In this document: positions 22,436 to 33,137 of the stretch, piece by piece | Position numbering within the stretch: position 1 is the first letter of the stretch | Layout of the letters: each line of letters starts with the position of its first letter | Translations under genes and position numbers: made by a program | Assembly: GCA_032718475.1 (NCBI GenBank) | Contig: JAUCBJ010000859.1 | Span: forward strand, 373 to 64,372 | DNA: 64,000 nt | Reading direction: 5' to 3' | From: Nemertoderma westbladi | Taxonomy: Eukaryota > Xenacoelomorpha > Nemertodermatida > Nemertodermatidae | The notes under the pieces: model-generated | Seen by the model: only the letters and a program-made list of their open reading frames with translations | Told to the model about the DNA's origin: nothing | Database searches by the model: none

Positions 22436-22860
22436 TTTGCGAGATTATCCGCATCATCAGGGCTAGTGTCATTTAAGATGCGTCTCAACAAAGTCATAGA
22501 CAGTCAAAGCAAGACTGGTGCTAATGGCAAATCAATGCCCTACGAAGTGGAGACGGCCCCATTAAAGTGTCAAGTTTGGGGGGGGAACAATGAGAAACTT
22601 ATAATGCTGTACAGTGGTTTTTCATGGATAATAATGTATTTATTGTACTTGACACAGTAAACCCGACATAGCATTCTTAGTGCCATACAAAGATTAAGGG
22701 GTCATCAACACAACAGTTGAGCCAAGCATGGAATTCAATAGTCAATAGCAGCCAATTCAATGGCCCTCAAACCTTCTTCCCCTAATGTATTGGAATGTCT
22801 TCACCCTGACTTCCGCACCCATGATCCAAAGTAGCTGGGTGTGCCAGTGCACCACAAAAT
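22436..22860 (-). pseudogene. LINE fragment, C-terminal part of ORF2
   Basis: The sequence matches, with many changes, the end of the LINE at 39371-39900. Shared landmarks include the ATTATCCGCATCATCAGGG and AAGATGCGTCTCAACAAAG stretches and the following order. It is antisense to the crystallin gene and too decayed to code. Confidence 0.65.
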
Positions 22861-23065
22861 TATACACCATGCGGCAAATAATAATTTTCATGTAAATAGC
22901 ATTAATAGTCTAGATCAGATTATATTCGCACTCCTTTTCTAACATAAATTCTATCGGCATGCCATACTGTATACACAACACAATTCAATATTTTTGATGG
23001 GTGACATGCTCAACACCATCTATCTAACATTATTGATGAACATTATTCTTATTTCCACTTTTTAG

Positions 23066-23206
23066 GTGGATGTTATATGATAATGGCAATTTCAATGGCG
23101 ATTCCATTACTAATGCCCATTTACCTCGAGAACTGCTTGGGCCAGGTGAATATACTGGTGGAGCCTTCTGGTCAACTTCTATACTCTCTGATAACACCAT
23201 CTCCAG
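23066..23206 (+). CDS. Beta/gamma-crystallin-domain gene, exon C
   Basis: The exon lies between a TTTTTAG acceptor and an AG-GTAGGT donor. One base completes the split codon from exon B, giving a Met-Trp junction. It encodes about 47 residues: WMLYDNGNFNG (the Greek-key hairpin), LLGPGEYTGG and SDNTIS. With the first base of exon D the last motif becomes DNTISS, a second exact (N/D)(N/D)XX(S/T)S calcium site, cut by the intron inside its last serine codon. Exons B and C would form one two-motif crystallin domain. Confidence 0.9.
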
Positions 23207-23405
23207 GTAGGTAATAGAGTAGAACAGATTTAGTTAGTAATAGCCGAGGTTTAGTTCCTCCTTTATTTGGTATTGGTTGGCTCAATGTTTATTTACAATC
23301 GCCACCCAATTGCAGCCAGCAAGTTGGCTGAGATCAAACCTAACCTGTTATTTTTTTACAATATACAATTTCTTGTTGACAGCAGTATTGGTACGTTGCA
23401 GGATA

Positions 23406-23760
23406 TAGCTATTAATAACCAGTTGGGCCTAGCTATATTATTATAACGTGGCTCCACACGCCTCCATAAATATAAGCTAACTTATTTATAACATAACTTA
23501 TGTAATTTTTACATTTATTTATATAGCAACTAATATAATTTGTGCAGTTTCTATCACTTATAATATATATACAATCATTTCGTAATGTTACAAATTTAGA
23601 ATAAAACAACATACATACTTGTTGCAAAGTACTTTACAGTGTTCTGATCCTCGTGGCTTTATTTTCACTCACTCACTAACGTTCGTTTGTGTAACAACGC
23701 CACTCGGATCATCACACTGTAAAGTGCTACTTTACACACAAGTATGTAAATAGTTATTAC
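23406..23760 (+). repeat. Interspersed repeat, copy B, with internal hairpin
   Basis: This is the second copy of the repeat at 79-420. The hairpin arms are 23633-23660 and 23696-23723. Identity is high across the hairpin and lower at the left end, where a GGGCCTAGCTATATTATT stretch differs. Confidence 0.75.
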
Positions 23761-24751
23761 TCTAATTCATTATTATCATTTTGGAGGTGCATTTCTTTCA
23801 GATCTTTTATATATTATTTTATAAAGCCTTTACAGATATTAAATTTTATAACTAGAACCCAAATCCTCATCTAATAGATTTCCAACTATTAAATATCTGC
23901 GAAACAAACCACTTCACACTTATTCACCATATCTAAACTAATCAACCTATTTTTAATTCACTGTGCCATTCATAAACACGTTCATATCTTTGATCTGCTA
24001 TAATTGCAAATATACACAATACTTCATATAAAAAGTGTAATTTTAGCATGGAGAATTCCTTCTGGAGTAAATAAATCTTTCCAGAACGTCTTCCATACCA
24101 AATAAAATCTTAACGTTTTAGATAGGCCGTGTAGGTGACAGCCAGACATATATTGATTATTGAAACAGTTGTCAGGGCATCTTCCATAGACCTAATGGTA
24201 CCAGGATCCGGCCCCAACCGGAAATATTACAGGTGTTACTGCTGTAGAGCGCAATCGCTATACTATACCTGTACGTTTCAATCCCTTTCCCTCTAGCGGA
24301 ATAATAGGATCGCTTCCTTTGGCATTCTGCCCAATAGCTGCTCGATTCACCTAAGTTGTTATAATCTTTTCTTTACTTTATTGGTTAATAAGAATTCAAT
24401 ATATATTTCTCCCGAATTTCTCTTAACGTTTCTTGTCTACAATAATTCAACTTCCTGGGTGCTGTCACTGTGTTGCGACACCCTACGGCGATGGGCTCCT
24501 TCCATTCAACTTCCATTCAGTCACTTCAAAGGCCTAGCTAGGCCTACTTAAACTCAGATATCGCTACGCGAAACCTCCCTTCCTAGCCCATGTCCGCCAC
24601 AATAAATAATTATTATCAACATACAATATGTATGATTAATTATTGGGTTAAGTATATGTTTCCTTTGGTATTAAATTTTAAACCCTATTCGACAATTTTT
24701 TACATTCGACATGATGATAAACATATAAACTCCATTACACTTTGTTTACAG
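23761..24751 (+). other. Intron 3 remainder, no gene seen
   Basis: The DNA is AT-rich with no domain-bearing frame on either strand. The acceptor TTTGTTTACAG closes the intron at 24751. Confidence 0.5.
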
Positions 24752-24928
24752 TGCGCAACCAATCACTGTGCGCAACAGTGATGTTTCTATTGCGCTGTTT
24801 GATCATCATTTGTTCCGTGGTTGGAGCTTGGTTCTCGATTATTCCATTCCAAATGTACTCCTTTGGACAAACAGATTCGGATCCGCTATAGTGGTTGGTA
24901 ATTCAACAAACTGGAAAGCATATGATAA
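24752..24928 (+). CDS. Beta/gamma-crystallin-domain gene, exon D
   Basis: The exon runs from a TTTGTTTACAG acceptor to a GTAAGT donor, and its phases match exons C and E. It encodes about 59 residues: VSIALFDHHLFRGWSLVLD (Greek-key hairpin), NRFGSAIVVG (the closing strand) and STNWKAYD. This starts the second crystallin domain. Unlike exons B and C its closing strand lacks the calcium signature (RFGSAI), so one site of this domain has been lost. Confidence 0.88.
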
Positions 24929-24989
24929 GTAAGTTGTAATTTATTTATAAACTTATAAATCTAACTGTAAGCAGGCGTCTAGTGCAGAC

Positions 24990-25470
24990 ACCAATAAAAA
25001 ATGGTACATCCTGCACTTGGTGCAGATGCAGACCACAGTACAAAAAGAGAAAACACTAAATTCTACATATACTAACTGGCAAGGTAAATTATATAGTTTG
25101 AAAATTTACAATACATTTGCAGTTGATCCGACTCAATTATTATTATTGAATTGGATGTCCAGGATTTGTAAGTCACATAGAAAAATTTGGAAACTTAATT
25201 TACTTAACTTAACTTATTTAGAGCAGCGGTAGAACCATTACCATTACTTCTATATGGGAGTCAATGCTGTGCTCTTAGCTTAGCTCTTGCTCAGAGGATA
25301 CAAAATCTCTGCATGGAATTTATACAAGAATTCCACATCAGTTTCTCTATGACAAGTGTTGAACTATGTACGTCTCTGCCAATCATACACGCTCCTTTCT
25401 CTGTCGAAATTCCAACAGATCTAATCGTTGACGAGCTAAACAGACGAGCTAATCGTTCTAATTTATAAGT
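24990..25470 (+). pseudogene. Possible LINE ORF2 C-terminal fragment
   Basis: The translation in shifting frames gives ADHSTKREKTLNSTYTNW followed near 25220 by AAVEPLPLLLYGSQCCAL. This resembles the post-RT A-V-x-P-x-L-L-Y-G-S segment of LINE polymerases. It is short and frameshifted, so the call is tentative. Confidence 0.4.
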
Positions 25471-25499
25471 CAAACAGAAATAACCAAAACAATAAATCT

Positions 25500-27544
25500 G
25501 ATTGGCTTCCAAAGCTACTTAACATGAGTGCGGATGTCTTAGCACTCAGCGTTCACTTTCCACAGAGAAATACAGGTAGTTTGCTGGGCGGAACAATGTC
25601 GAATGTGAGAATATTTTAATATGCAAAAGGTGTGATATTAATTTCCCTAATGTCGAAACCTGTCCTTGGGCTGATTGAATTCAGCGATTTTTACTACTGT
25701 GCTACCCTAGCTACCGCTGTAAACTGCTGACCCGCTACTTTCAAATAACCGCCTAACGTCGAATATTGTAAGGTATTTCTAAACGTAATTTACCCAACTA
25801 TTCTCCGCTATGCAGCGTACAAACTCTTAATTTTATTCTAAGTGCTAAAGTGCCTCAAATACACAGAATTGCATACTAATTACTAAGTATTCCAGAATGC
25901 GTATTACTAATTAATTACGCTACTGAGTTATTCTAGCAACAGCCTAAATTCTGTATTATTGACCTAAAATCAATTAACAAGCATAAATTAGAAATAGAAA
26001 CAATCAAGAAAATAGCGCCTATCTAAACATCACAATCGATAATCAGGCACTTTCTAAACAACACAAGATAAAGCAGCGTTAGCAACAGTAATCCGCCAAT
26101 AACCTTACAGTGTTAGTGGCGGTTGTCAAACTGGAGTAGCATTAGTGTAGCACTAGTGTAAGAAGCCAAGGACACCCAAACTAAATGCGGTCTTCCTAGC
26201 TAAACCCACTAAATAGCGCTACAGCCCAACAACACTGAGACGAAATCTTGTTCGCCAGCCCCCTAAAGCCGTATTGACGACCGGTCCCCGGTCCTCTACT
26301 TTATTTGATTCGCCCGACCACAACTACTGGCCCACGCCAGCGTTGCCACACATTGGATCCTCCACCTCTCCTTCCATCGCTTCCAACAGTGCGCCCGCGA
26401 CGCCTACCGGTACCCTTAGCCCGACATCCTAAAGTGAGTAATTACCGTATAGGCACAAGCATAACAAACAGTCTGACAGTCGAAAATAAATCTTTATTAG
26501 GATTGCTACATTGCAAAGATTAAAGAAAATCAAGAGTCAGTTTAAGCAGTCATCATTATTCAAAGTCATAAATCATGTAACAGTAACAGCAGAAATCACC
26601 AATTTTTACAATCAATGGAAGTACAAAATCACAAGAAGAATTAATAATTCACAACAACAAAACTGTAAGAATGACGCAATATTTTAACCATTGGTCGAAC
26701 AAAATCCTACTGCTATTAAACCAACCTAAATAGCTAAACCAATGAGAGAGCCGGATTATGGCTCTCGCCTCTCGAAATCCCTAAACCATTACCATATATG
26801 GTAATAAATCTGTCTCGGTGGGCTTATAGGTCCATCGCCGTAATATTAATTTGGCGATTATTAAAGCTCAATTTTGACGTTAATTTAGTATAACATTGAT
26901 TTATAGAGAAATACAAATGAAATTAATACAAACACACATCAGATTCAAACAATATCAAGAAACGGCAAATTCATATTTTTGTTTTATAAAAGTTTGCCAC
27001 TGTAAATTAATATGCTAAGGTTTTATTATAAAAATTACGTAGGTAGGGCTACATACTGTATAAAATCGGTTGAATATAATGAACTTGTATATTTTATTTT
27101 CCCTATCTAATTACGGCTGTACATCAATACGACTTATCTAAATTATTATATACTGTATGATGAGTTGTTTTAGTACACTACGCCATATATCGTAACAACA
27201 AGTATAATGCACATATGTATCTCCAACCCGACACGATAAATCATTGAATGTGTAGCACTATTAGTCTCAACAAGCTGCATTGCTTCACTCGAACAGGGAG
27301 AGCAGCCTCCGCTTTAAAGGTACACAATCTTGTACTTCCAGCCTCATGGAGAGAATAGGCTATGTTGACAACCCACACCTCTCGGACATAATTCTTTGTT
27401 TCGGATCTCAGAAATGAATTCAGCATACACGAAAACCTAAATATATATTTTTTGGACGGCCTAATCTGTGGTACTGTAGAAATTTTTCAAAAAATTTGAC
27501 TACTTGTAATTTCGAGGTGCACCGTATCCCGGTAGGAGGCCCTA
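25500..27544. other. Intron 4, left part, no gene seen
   Basis: Only short frames without domains occur. A GC-richer patch lies at 26270-26430. The stretch ends in a C tract at 27552-27573. Confidence 0.5.
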
Positions 27545-27551
27545 ATCAAAT

Positions 27552-27594
27552 CCCCCCCCCCCCCCCCCCCCCCTTCCGAGTTTAATAGCGTTAA
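27552..27594 (+). repeat. Host repeat with poly-C, left half (target of TTAA element)
   Basis: A C tract and TTCCGAGTTTAATAGCGTTAA match 48865-48905, and the continuation of this repeat resumes at 42188. It is therefore a copy of the same repeat split by the nested insertions between. Confidence 0.65.
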
Positions 27595-28322
27595 GGGGAG
27601 GGGTACACCATTTTGGTCGAAAATATGTCAAAATTTTGTTATGGTTATACTGCACCATTGAATGGTGTTTCCAAATCTGAAAACCGCTATTTAATAGCTC
27701 TTTTAGTTTTCAAGTTATATAAATTTCCATTTAGGGAATCCTATTGAAATTACTATTACTATTATGTATAATGAAAGGTTGATTGATTATCTCCAAATAT
27801 TTTTTTTATGAAATTGTCAACTTCAAAACCCTACTACTTCTACAATTTTTGAGTAATTAGTCTGAAACTTTCTGTGGGTGTCTAGATAGCCACCCTGCAT
27901 AAAAGTATCAGACAACTTTTCGAAACTTTTTGTTAATAAAATTTAATACTATTTATAACAAACCTAAAAATTAGCATAAATTTTCATGCGCCACCTAGCG
28001 GTGCAGAAATATTTTAACAAAATTTCGCCTGATAGTTATGTTGCCCCATCTTTGATCTATAATATAAAAAACATTTAATGTGATTAGGTTCAAAACTGTA
28101 AAAGCCTTAGGGTTTTAAGCGCAACCAAGTTTATTTTATTGTTAACTAGTATTAACTAATATTAAGTATCGAAAAATTTTTTTTTCTGACCTGTCAGGTA
28201 GAATAGCATCTTAGGCACCTATATGCCAAATTTTAGCCAAAACCAAACAATTTTGAAACGCTGAGAGTGATAAATCGAAGAGTTGTCCGAAAATGGTGTA
28301 CCCCCCACCCCCCCCCCCCCCC
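27595..28322. mobile_element. Non-autonomous TTAA-type DNA transposon, copy 2, main part
   Basis: It is preceded by TTAA (27591-27594) and begins GGGGAGGGGTACACCATTTT. The interior is closely similar to 13144-13839, including a GCGCCACCTAGCGGTGCAG stretch. The right end, AAAATGGTGTACCCCCC plus a C tract, is interrupted by the BEL/Pao element. The last C residues and the second TTAA are at 42175-42191. Confidence 0.85.
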
Positions 28323-29430
28323 TGTTCGCGCTTTTAGACCTTTAGCAGTTTAACCTGCTAATTTTAGTTGTCTTCTTGTTTATAAATCGACTTTAACCTA
28401 GACCAATTATTTAATGTACTGAAGTTACATCCGCCGAAGCCAGTCTGTGCGCGATCTTTCACCCACAGTTAAGGGAGACTGGATTCGGGTGCTTTGAAGT
28501 TATTGCGGTGCAGACCTACTGTATCATTCGATTGATCGTTACTATATAATCTCTGACAAATATATTTACTTTCGGGGAAATATTAACAGTTCCTTTAGGA
28601 CGTGGCGCTTTAAGTATAAAAACAGAGTTATGACTTATACTAATCACAACTAGATGGCTACTGAGTTTCGTAAATAGCGCATTCTTTAGGAGATGCTTTA
28701 TTATCAATCACACTACTTCACACGACTTCACACTACTTCACACTGATCTGCCGACCGTCACTGAATTTGATCATATATAAGGAAGATCGCAACTGACACT
28801 TGTAGGGATTATGAAATAGCATTTAATTCACACAAAAACCACTATAATGTAAGTCGCAGTTGCTACCGGTAACCTGTTCCTCTCACCTTCAGTAATCAAG
28901 AAAATTGGGGGTTTTATGATTATTCATCGGTATTCTCCAAATATATCAGCAATATACATCAACAAATAACAACAATTAATAACAGAAGTAAATTAATGCG
29001 GTGAACAATCATCATGTGTTACGTAAGTCAGTCGTGCACAGTACTTATGTGTTATGAGCAGATAATAGATTTACGTTCTTGTAATCAAAGCCATCAGATG
29101 TTTAGGCCAAAGTCTGAAACTTCCAAAATCAGAAGTACAGAAGATTTCCAAGCAGTTCTCTCGCTCAGAAAGGTAAACAAAGACCGTAATGCATTGCGCG
29201 GTTTTCCATAGGCCCCTGTTCAACATAAAATGAAAATCGCTCTGATTGGCTGACTAGGACAAAGAGGTTCCACGTTTACAGGAAACCAGCTGACAGATTT
29301 CGTCATCTGAGCTCCAATCTTTTAGAGTATTATGCGCATTGCGGCAAAAATGACTTGTTATGTCCGCTAAAGCACCTACACTGTGCATTGCAGGGAAAAA
29401 TGACTTGTTATGTCCACAAAAGCTTTTACA
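28323..29430 (-). repeat. 3' LTR of BEL/Pao element (1108 bp)
   Basis: On the + strand it runs from TGTTCGCGCTTTTAGACC to AAAGCTTTTACA. The copy at 41067-42174 has the same length. By eye about 13 differences were counted, mostly transitions, suggesting fairly recent insertion. A 65-codon + strand frame occurs in both copies and is not considered real. Confidence 0.9.
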
Positions 29431-29507
29431 CCGCTCCCAGAAAATGGGATTTAATTCTATAAAATATAAAAATCACAGTTTCTAAAATATAAAAATACTC
29501 TAAACAG

Positions 29508-31709
29508 TTAGTCCTTCTTACGTGAACGGCGTTTACGAAGTTTTTTGAGGCTAGCAAGAGTCCTTTTCTCTTTGGGGCGAGCCACTTTACTAGGAGGGCT
29601 ATAACTCCTGGGTGAAGGGTGCAATACAATTGCATCGGAAGGTTTAGGGTTACGGTCGGTGTATCCGCCGGTCGAGGTACCCGGTTGATCGATATCAACC
29701 TCAGTGGAACGAGGTCGAACAACCTTCAGAGTGCGTTTCAAGACAGCAGCTCTTACTGGTCCCTAACGAGTCGTCAGCACGAGAGTGGTAGGCAGACCGT
29801 GAATAGTGAGAAATTTCCTCGGTTTGATGGTTTTTCTAACTCGCGTTCTCGGGCTCTATATTCATAGGGTTGTCTATGAACTTCTTGTAGCTCTGGATAC
29901 GAGTTTATGAACAAGTCACCGCGTGATTTATCAATGGTAGAAACTTTAAACTGTATGTAGGATCTTCCAGTTTCACCATATAATATTGAGTTAAATTGAC
30001 ATAATAAGGGTGGTCTTTGCTCCCATAAAATGAGTTAGGTAAAGGTCTAGCGCGTAGGTTGACCTCGTGTACCATACGACGGACAAGATCCACTCGATTG
30101 TCCGGAGGTTCAACGAGTATACCGTCGACACGAGCGGCCACGATTGGCGGACGTTGTAACATAGAAGCATCAGCGATAAGATCTCTAGATCTTAGGTTGA
30201 TATCAACCGGTTGGGGTTGTACCGTGGTGAAGAGTTTGTCTCCGAAATGGGGAACCATTGAAGGATGAATAATGGTTTGGAATAGAGATCAGTCATAAGG
30301 ATTTGAGCTTCTAGCTGGGCTAAAGCTGCTTCTTCTCTCTCATCCATTTCGATATGCTTCTCCTCGAGCTGATTTTCCTCCGCTTGTCGTTGGAAGCGTT
30401 CGTCCAAAAACTCTTGCAGAGAGTAAGTTCGTCCAAGTTCGATGTCTTCCTCGAGATCCTGAATTTCTCGATCGAACTGAGGTAAAGCTAATTATTTTAC
30501 CGCTTGGACTTGCTGCTGCAATTTACGTTAATCTAAACAATCGTAAGTTCCTTTTCCGATCTTTTGCCGAATAGCATCTAACGCATTTCGTACAATGCCT
30601 TCCTCAACTTCGGTGACGGGTTGTATCAGGGTTAAACCGGGACGATTATACGGGTTAAACGGCGATATTAAATGTCCGCATCCCAATCCGGCTAGGTAGG
30701 ATGGGCGAATATCTAGAGAGCCCACTACCGGAGTGCCACCGATTAATTGTTCGGGTAACACTAGATCTTTGAACAGTGAGTACAGTTCGGGAGGATCCGT
30801 GATACTATTAGGATCAAGAGGCTGAGGTCTCACTAGGTAATGAGGAGGTCGGACCGAGTATTCCGGAACTCTGATCATCGGTTTATTTAAGGATCGTTTG
30901 AGCCGAGCGAGCGTAGGTGATACATCGAACAAGTTTCGCTCGAAACTCCCGTAAGTATAGCAAGTAAAACTGTGTTTAGCGCAACGTCTCCGCGGATGTT
31001 TATGTCTTTCCATTTGTTGGTTGGGTCTAGGGCATTCATCGCAATAATACCAAAGACGCACGTCTTGTAGGGGAAATGCGGGTGATCTTTCTCCAGTTTT
31101 ACAATATTCCTCCATCTGTTCGAAGCTATCCGGTACAACAGGTAGAGGTCGATCGGCGGTAAGATACATCATAGTGAAATAGAGTCGTTTGAGTTCCATC
31201 ATAGGGTCAGGATGTATACCTTGAGGATATCGAGTTTCTAGGTTTTGTTGACTGGCTACATTGAGATATGTTTCTCTCAAGAATTCCAAATAGTCGTTGA
31301 AGTCACTACGTTTATCCGGCTCTTCAACATCTTCTCTTTCGAGTCGGTTTCGAATAGAATTTTCGTGTTCTATTCTCAGTTTATCGTTCCGACTCCGCTG
31401 GGTATGATATTTAAAGAGGATCATTTCCCTTTCAGTGTCTACATCGTCCGTATCGTGTAAATCGATAGGGTGACCAGTAGTTAAGAAGTCCATATACGTA
31501 CCATTACGATGCGTATAGCGAGCGGTGAATTTTCTATAGTCCAATTCACGCGTGAGTTGTTCCTTTGACATTGGCGGTTCGATATAACGGCCATCGCCCT
31601 CCGTAGTAGGTTGACTAGCGTCGCCGCGTATTAAACTATCAACAAACGCTTGCAATGGTAGGGTATATCGCTCCCTGATACCAAGATCATCTTCAATCAA
31701 CTCAGTCAT
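29508..31709 (-). pseudogene. Unrecognised third ORF of the BEL/Pao element
   Basis: A 393-codon frame starts at 31709. Coding character continues past two stops (about 30528 and 30480) and a frameshift near 30250, then another near 29890, to a lysine/arginine-rich end (RTLASLKKLRKRRSRKKD) at 29508. Features are an acidic N-terminal part, a possible zinc site (CDECPRP...HKHPRRRCAKH, 31045-30975), and a Glu/Gln-rich helical segment near 30400-30310. No signal peptide or membrane segment was seen, so it does not look like an envelope. Position after pol and same strand suggest it belongs to the element, but it could be captured DNA. Confidence 0.55.
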
Positions 31710-33137
31710 AGCTGCTATATGAGTTTATCGATATTATAATTAATTGTAATTAAGCTAGCGGTCGTCGCTGCCTCCCCCTCAATGCCCCCGGACAGCGCAA
31801 GATCCTCAGCGCTGATGTACTGTCGTCGCTGTGCCTCTCGCCAACGTAGTAGCTACACAACGACAACAATAACCAGCGCGAGTCACTCCACTGTCCGTCC
31901 CAAGGGCTTAGAATTACGTCAGGTTCTTGCTACAGAGGTAGGGCAACTTTCACAACTGCGACTCACTACTGTAAACACACTTTAGTAGTAACATTCACCT
32001 ATAAACGCACAAATTCCACACAACTGTCACAAATTGTACACATTCGGGCCATTTGTCCGTTAGTCAAGTGCCTTCCAGAATGCCACGTTATTATTATGTA
32101 TCCCTGGATACTAGCAGTGTGCCATTTATTCCGTATGCTATTCAATGGGGCAAGCTTTCTATTGTTCTTTAACTCGCTTCTAATTCTAGCGTGGTTGTTG
32201 CTATGGTGACATTATGGAAAGCTAGCAGTAGAATTAGGGTAATGCTCATGCATACAGATCTGGGATGCTATTTAATAGTAATTCTTTAGTTGTCAATATT
32301 CCCCTTTATATATGATTTTATGAATTTTATCGGCTATTGACTATATGTTGGAGATTCTCGCACACTAATATAATTAATAGGGTGAATCTCCGCTCCCATG
32401 ATCTATTAATTAATGGAATTTTGGGAATGTTATAAATTGTATAAAATGACAATTTATCAAATTCATGAGAGGATATGAATTTAAATTTATTCCCGTAAAT
32501 TTTATTATTTAATATTAAAATAGACACAATTTTATTCCAGAACATGTCTGGGGACTAGGATCCTTAATTCTAGGAAATTTGTCCTTTTAAGAGTATCGGT
32601 AAGTGCTACGATATCTTAATCGACTAGAATTTTAAAGGATCTGAATTTTAACAGATTTTGGATTTCTAGATTTTCTTAGTTTACAAACTCCTTAGAATTT
32701 ATTTGTCTGCATTTACTCTATTATAACATTTGTTTTAATAGATTTTGGTAAATATTAATTAGTTAATATTTAAGATGGGCACCGATTTATTCCAGAACTT
32801 GTCTGGGGACGTTAACCACTGATTCTAGAATTTTGTCTTTCAAGTATATCGGTGGGTGCTGCGATATCTTAATCGACTAGAATTACAGATGGTCAAAGGA
32901 TTTAACAGATTTATTTTGCGTTTTACGCTACTGTTAAAGGGACATCACGATACTATATGTATTATTTAATATATGGCATGAGAGCAATATTGCAAGAAGC
33001 AATGTCAGTGAGAAGAGGCAAGTCGTTTCCAAGGTCTACCCAGAGCTTGGTTAAGCCGAGACACGAGGATCTGAACTTTGCATTCCTAATACTCTACTTA
33101 CCAATAATACCAATAATACCAATAATACTAATAATAC
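31710..33137 (-). other. Spacer between pol and third ORF
   Basis: No gene is seen. Two related segments (about 32525-32660 and 32785-32905) share TTATTCCAGAAC, GTCTGGGGAC and GATATCTTAATCGACTAGAAT landmarks about 260 bases apart. A simple repeat of TACCAATAA units lies at 33098-33137, exactly where integrase coding is lost. Confidence 0.55.

Noticed and set aside
24180-24330. Possible structured RNA gene
   Set aside because: Short complementary patches exist, but no tRNA cloverleaf, promoter box or snRNA signature could be supported.
29014-29211. 65-codon gene, identical at 41758-41955
   Set aside because: It lies inside both BEL/Pao LTRs, antisense to the element, and its duplication is explained by the LTRs.
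29508-31709. Envelope gene for the BEL/Pao third ORF
   Set aside because: No signal peptide, fusion segment, membrane anchor or cysteine pattern of a glycoprotein was seen.
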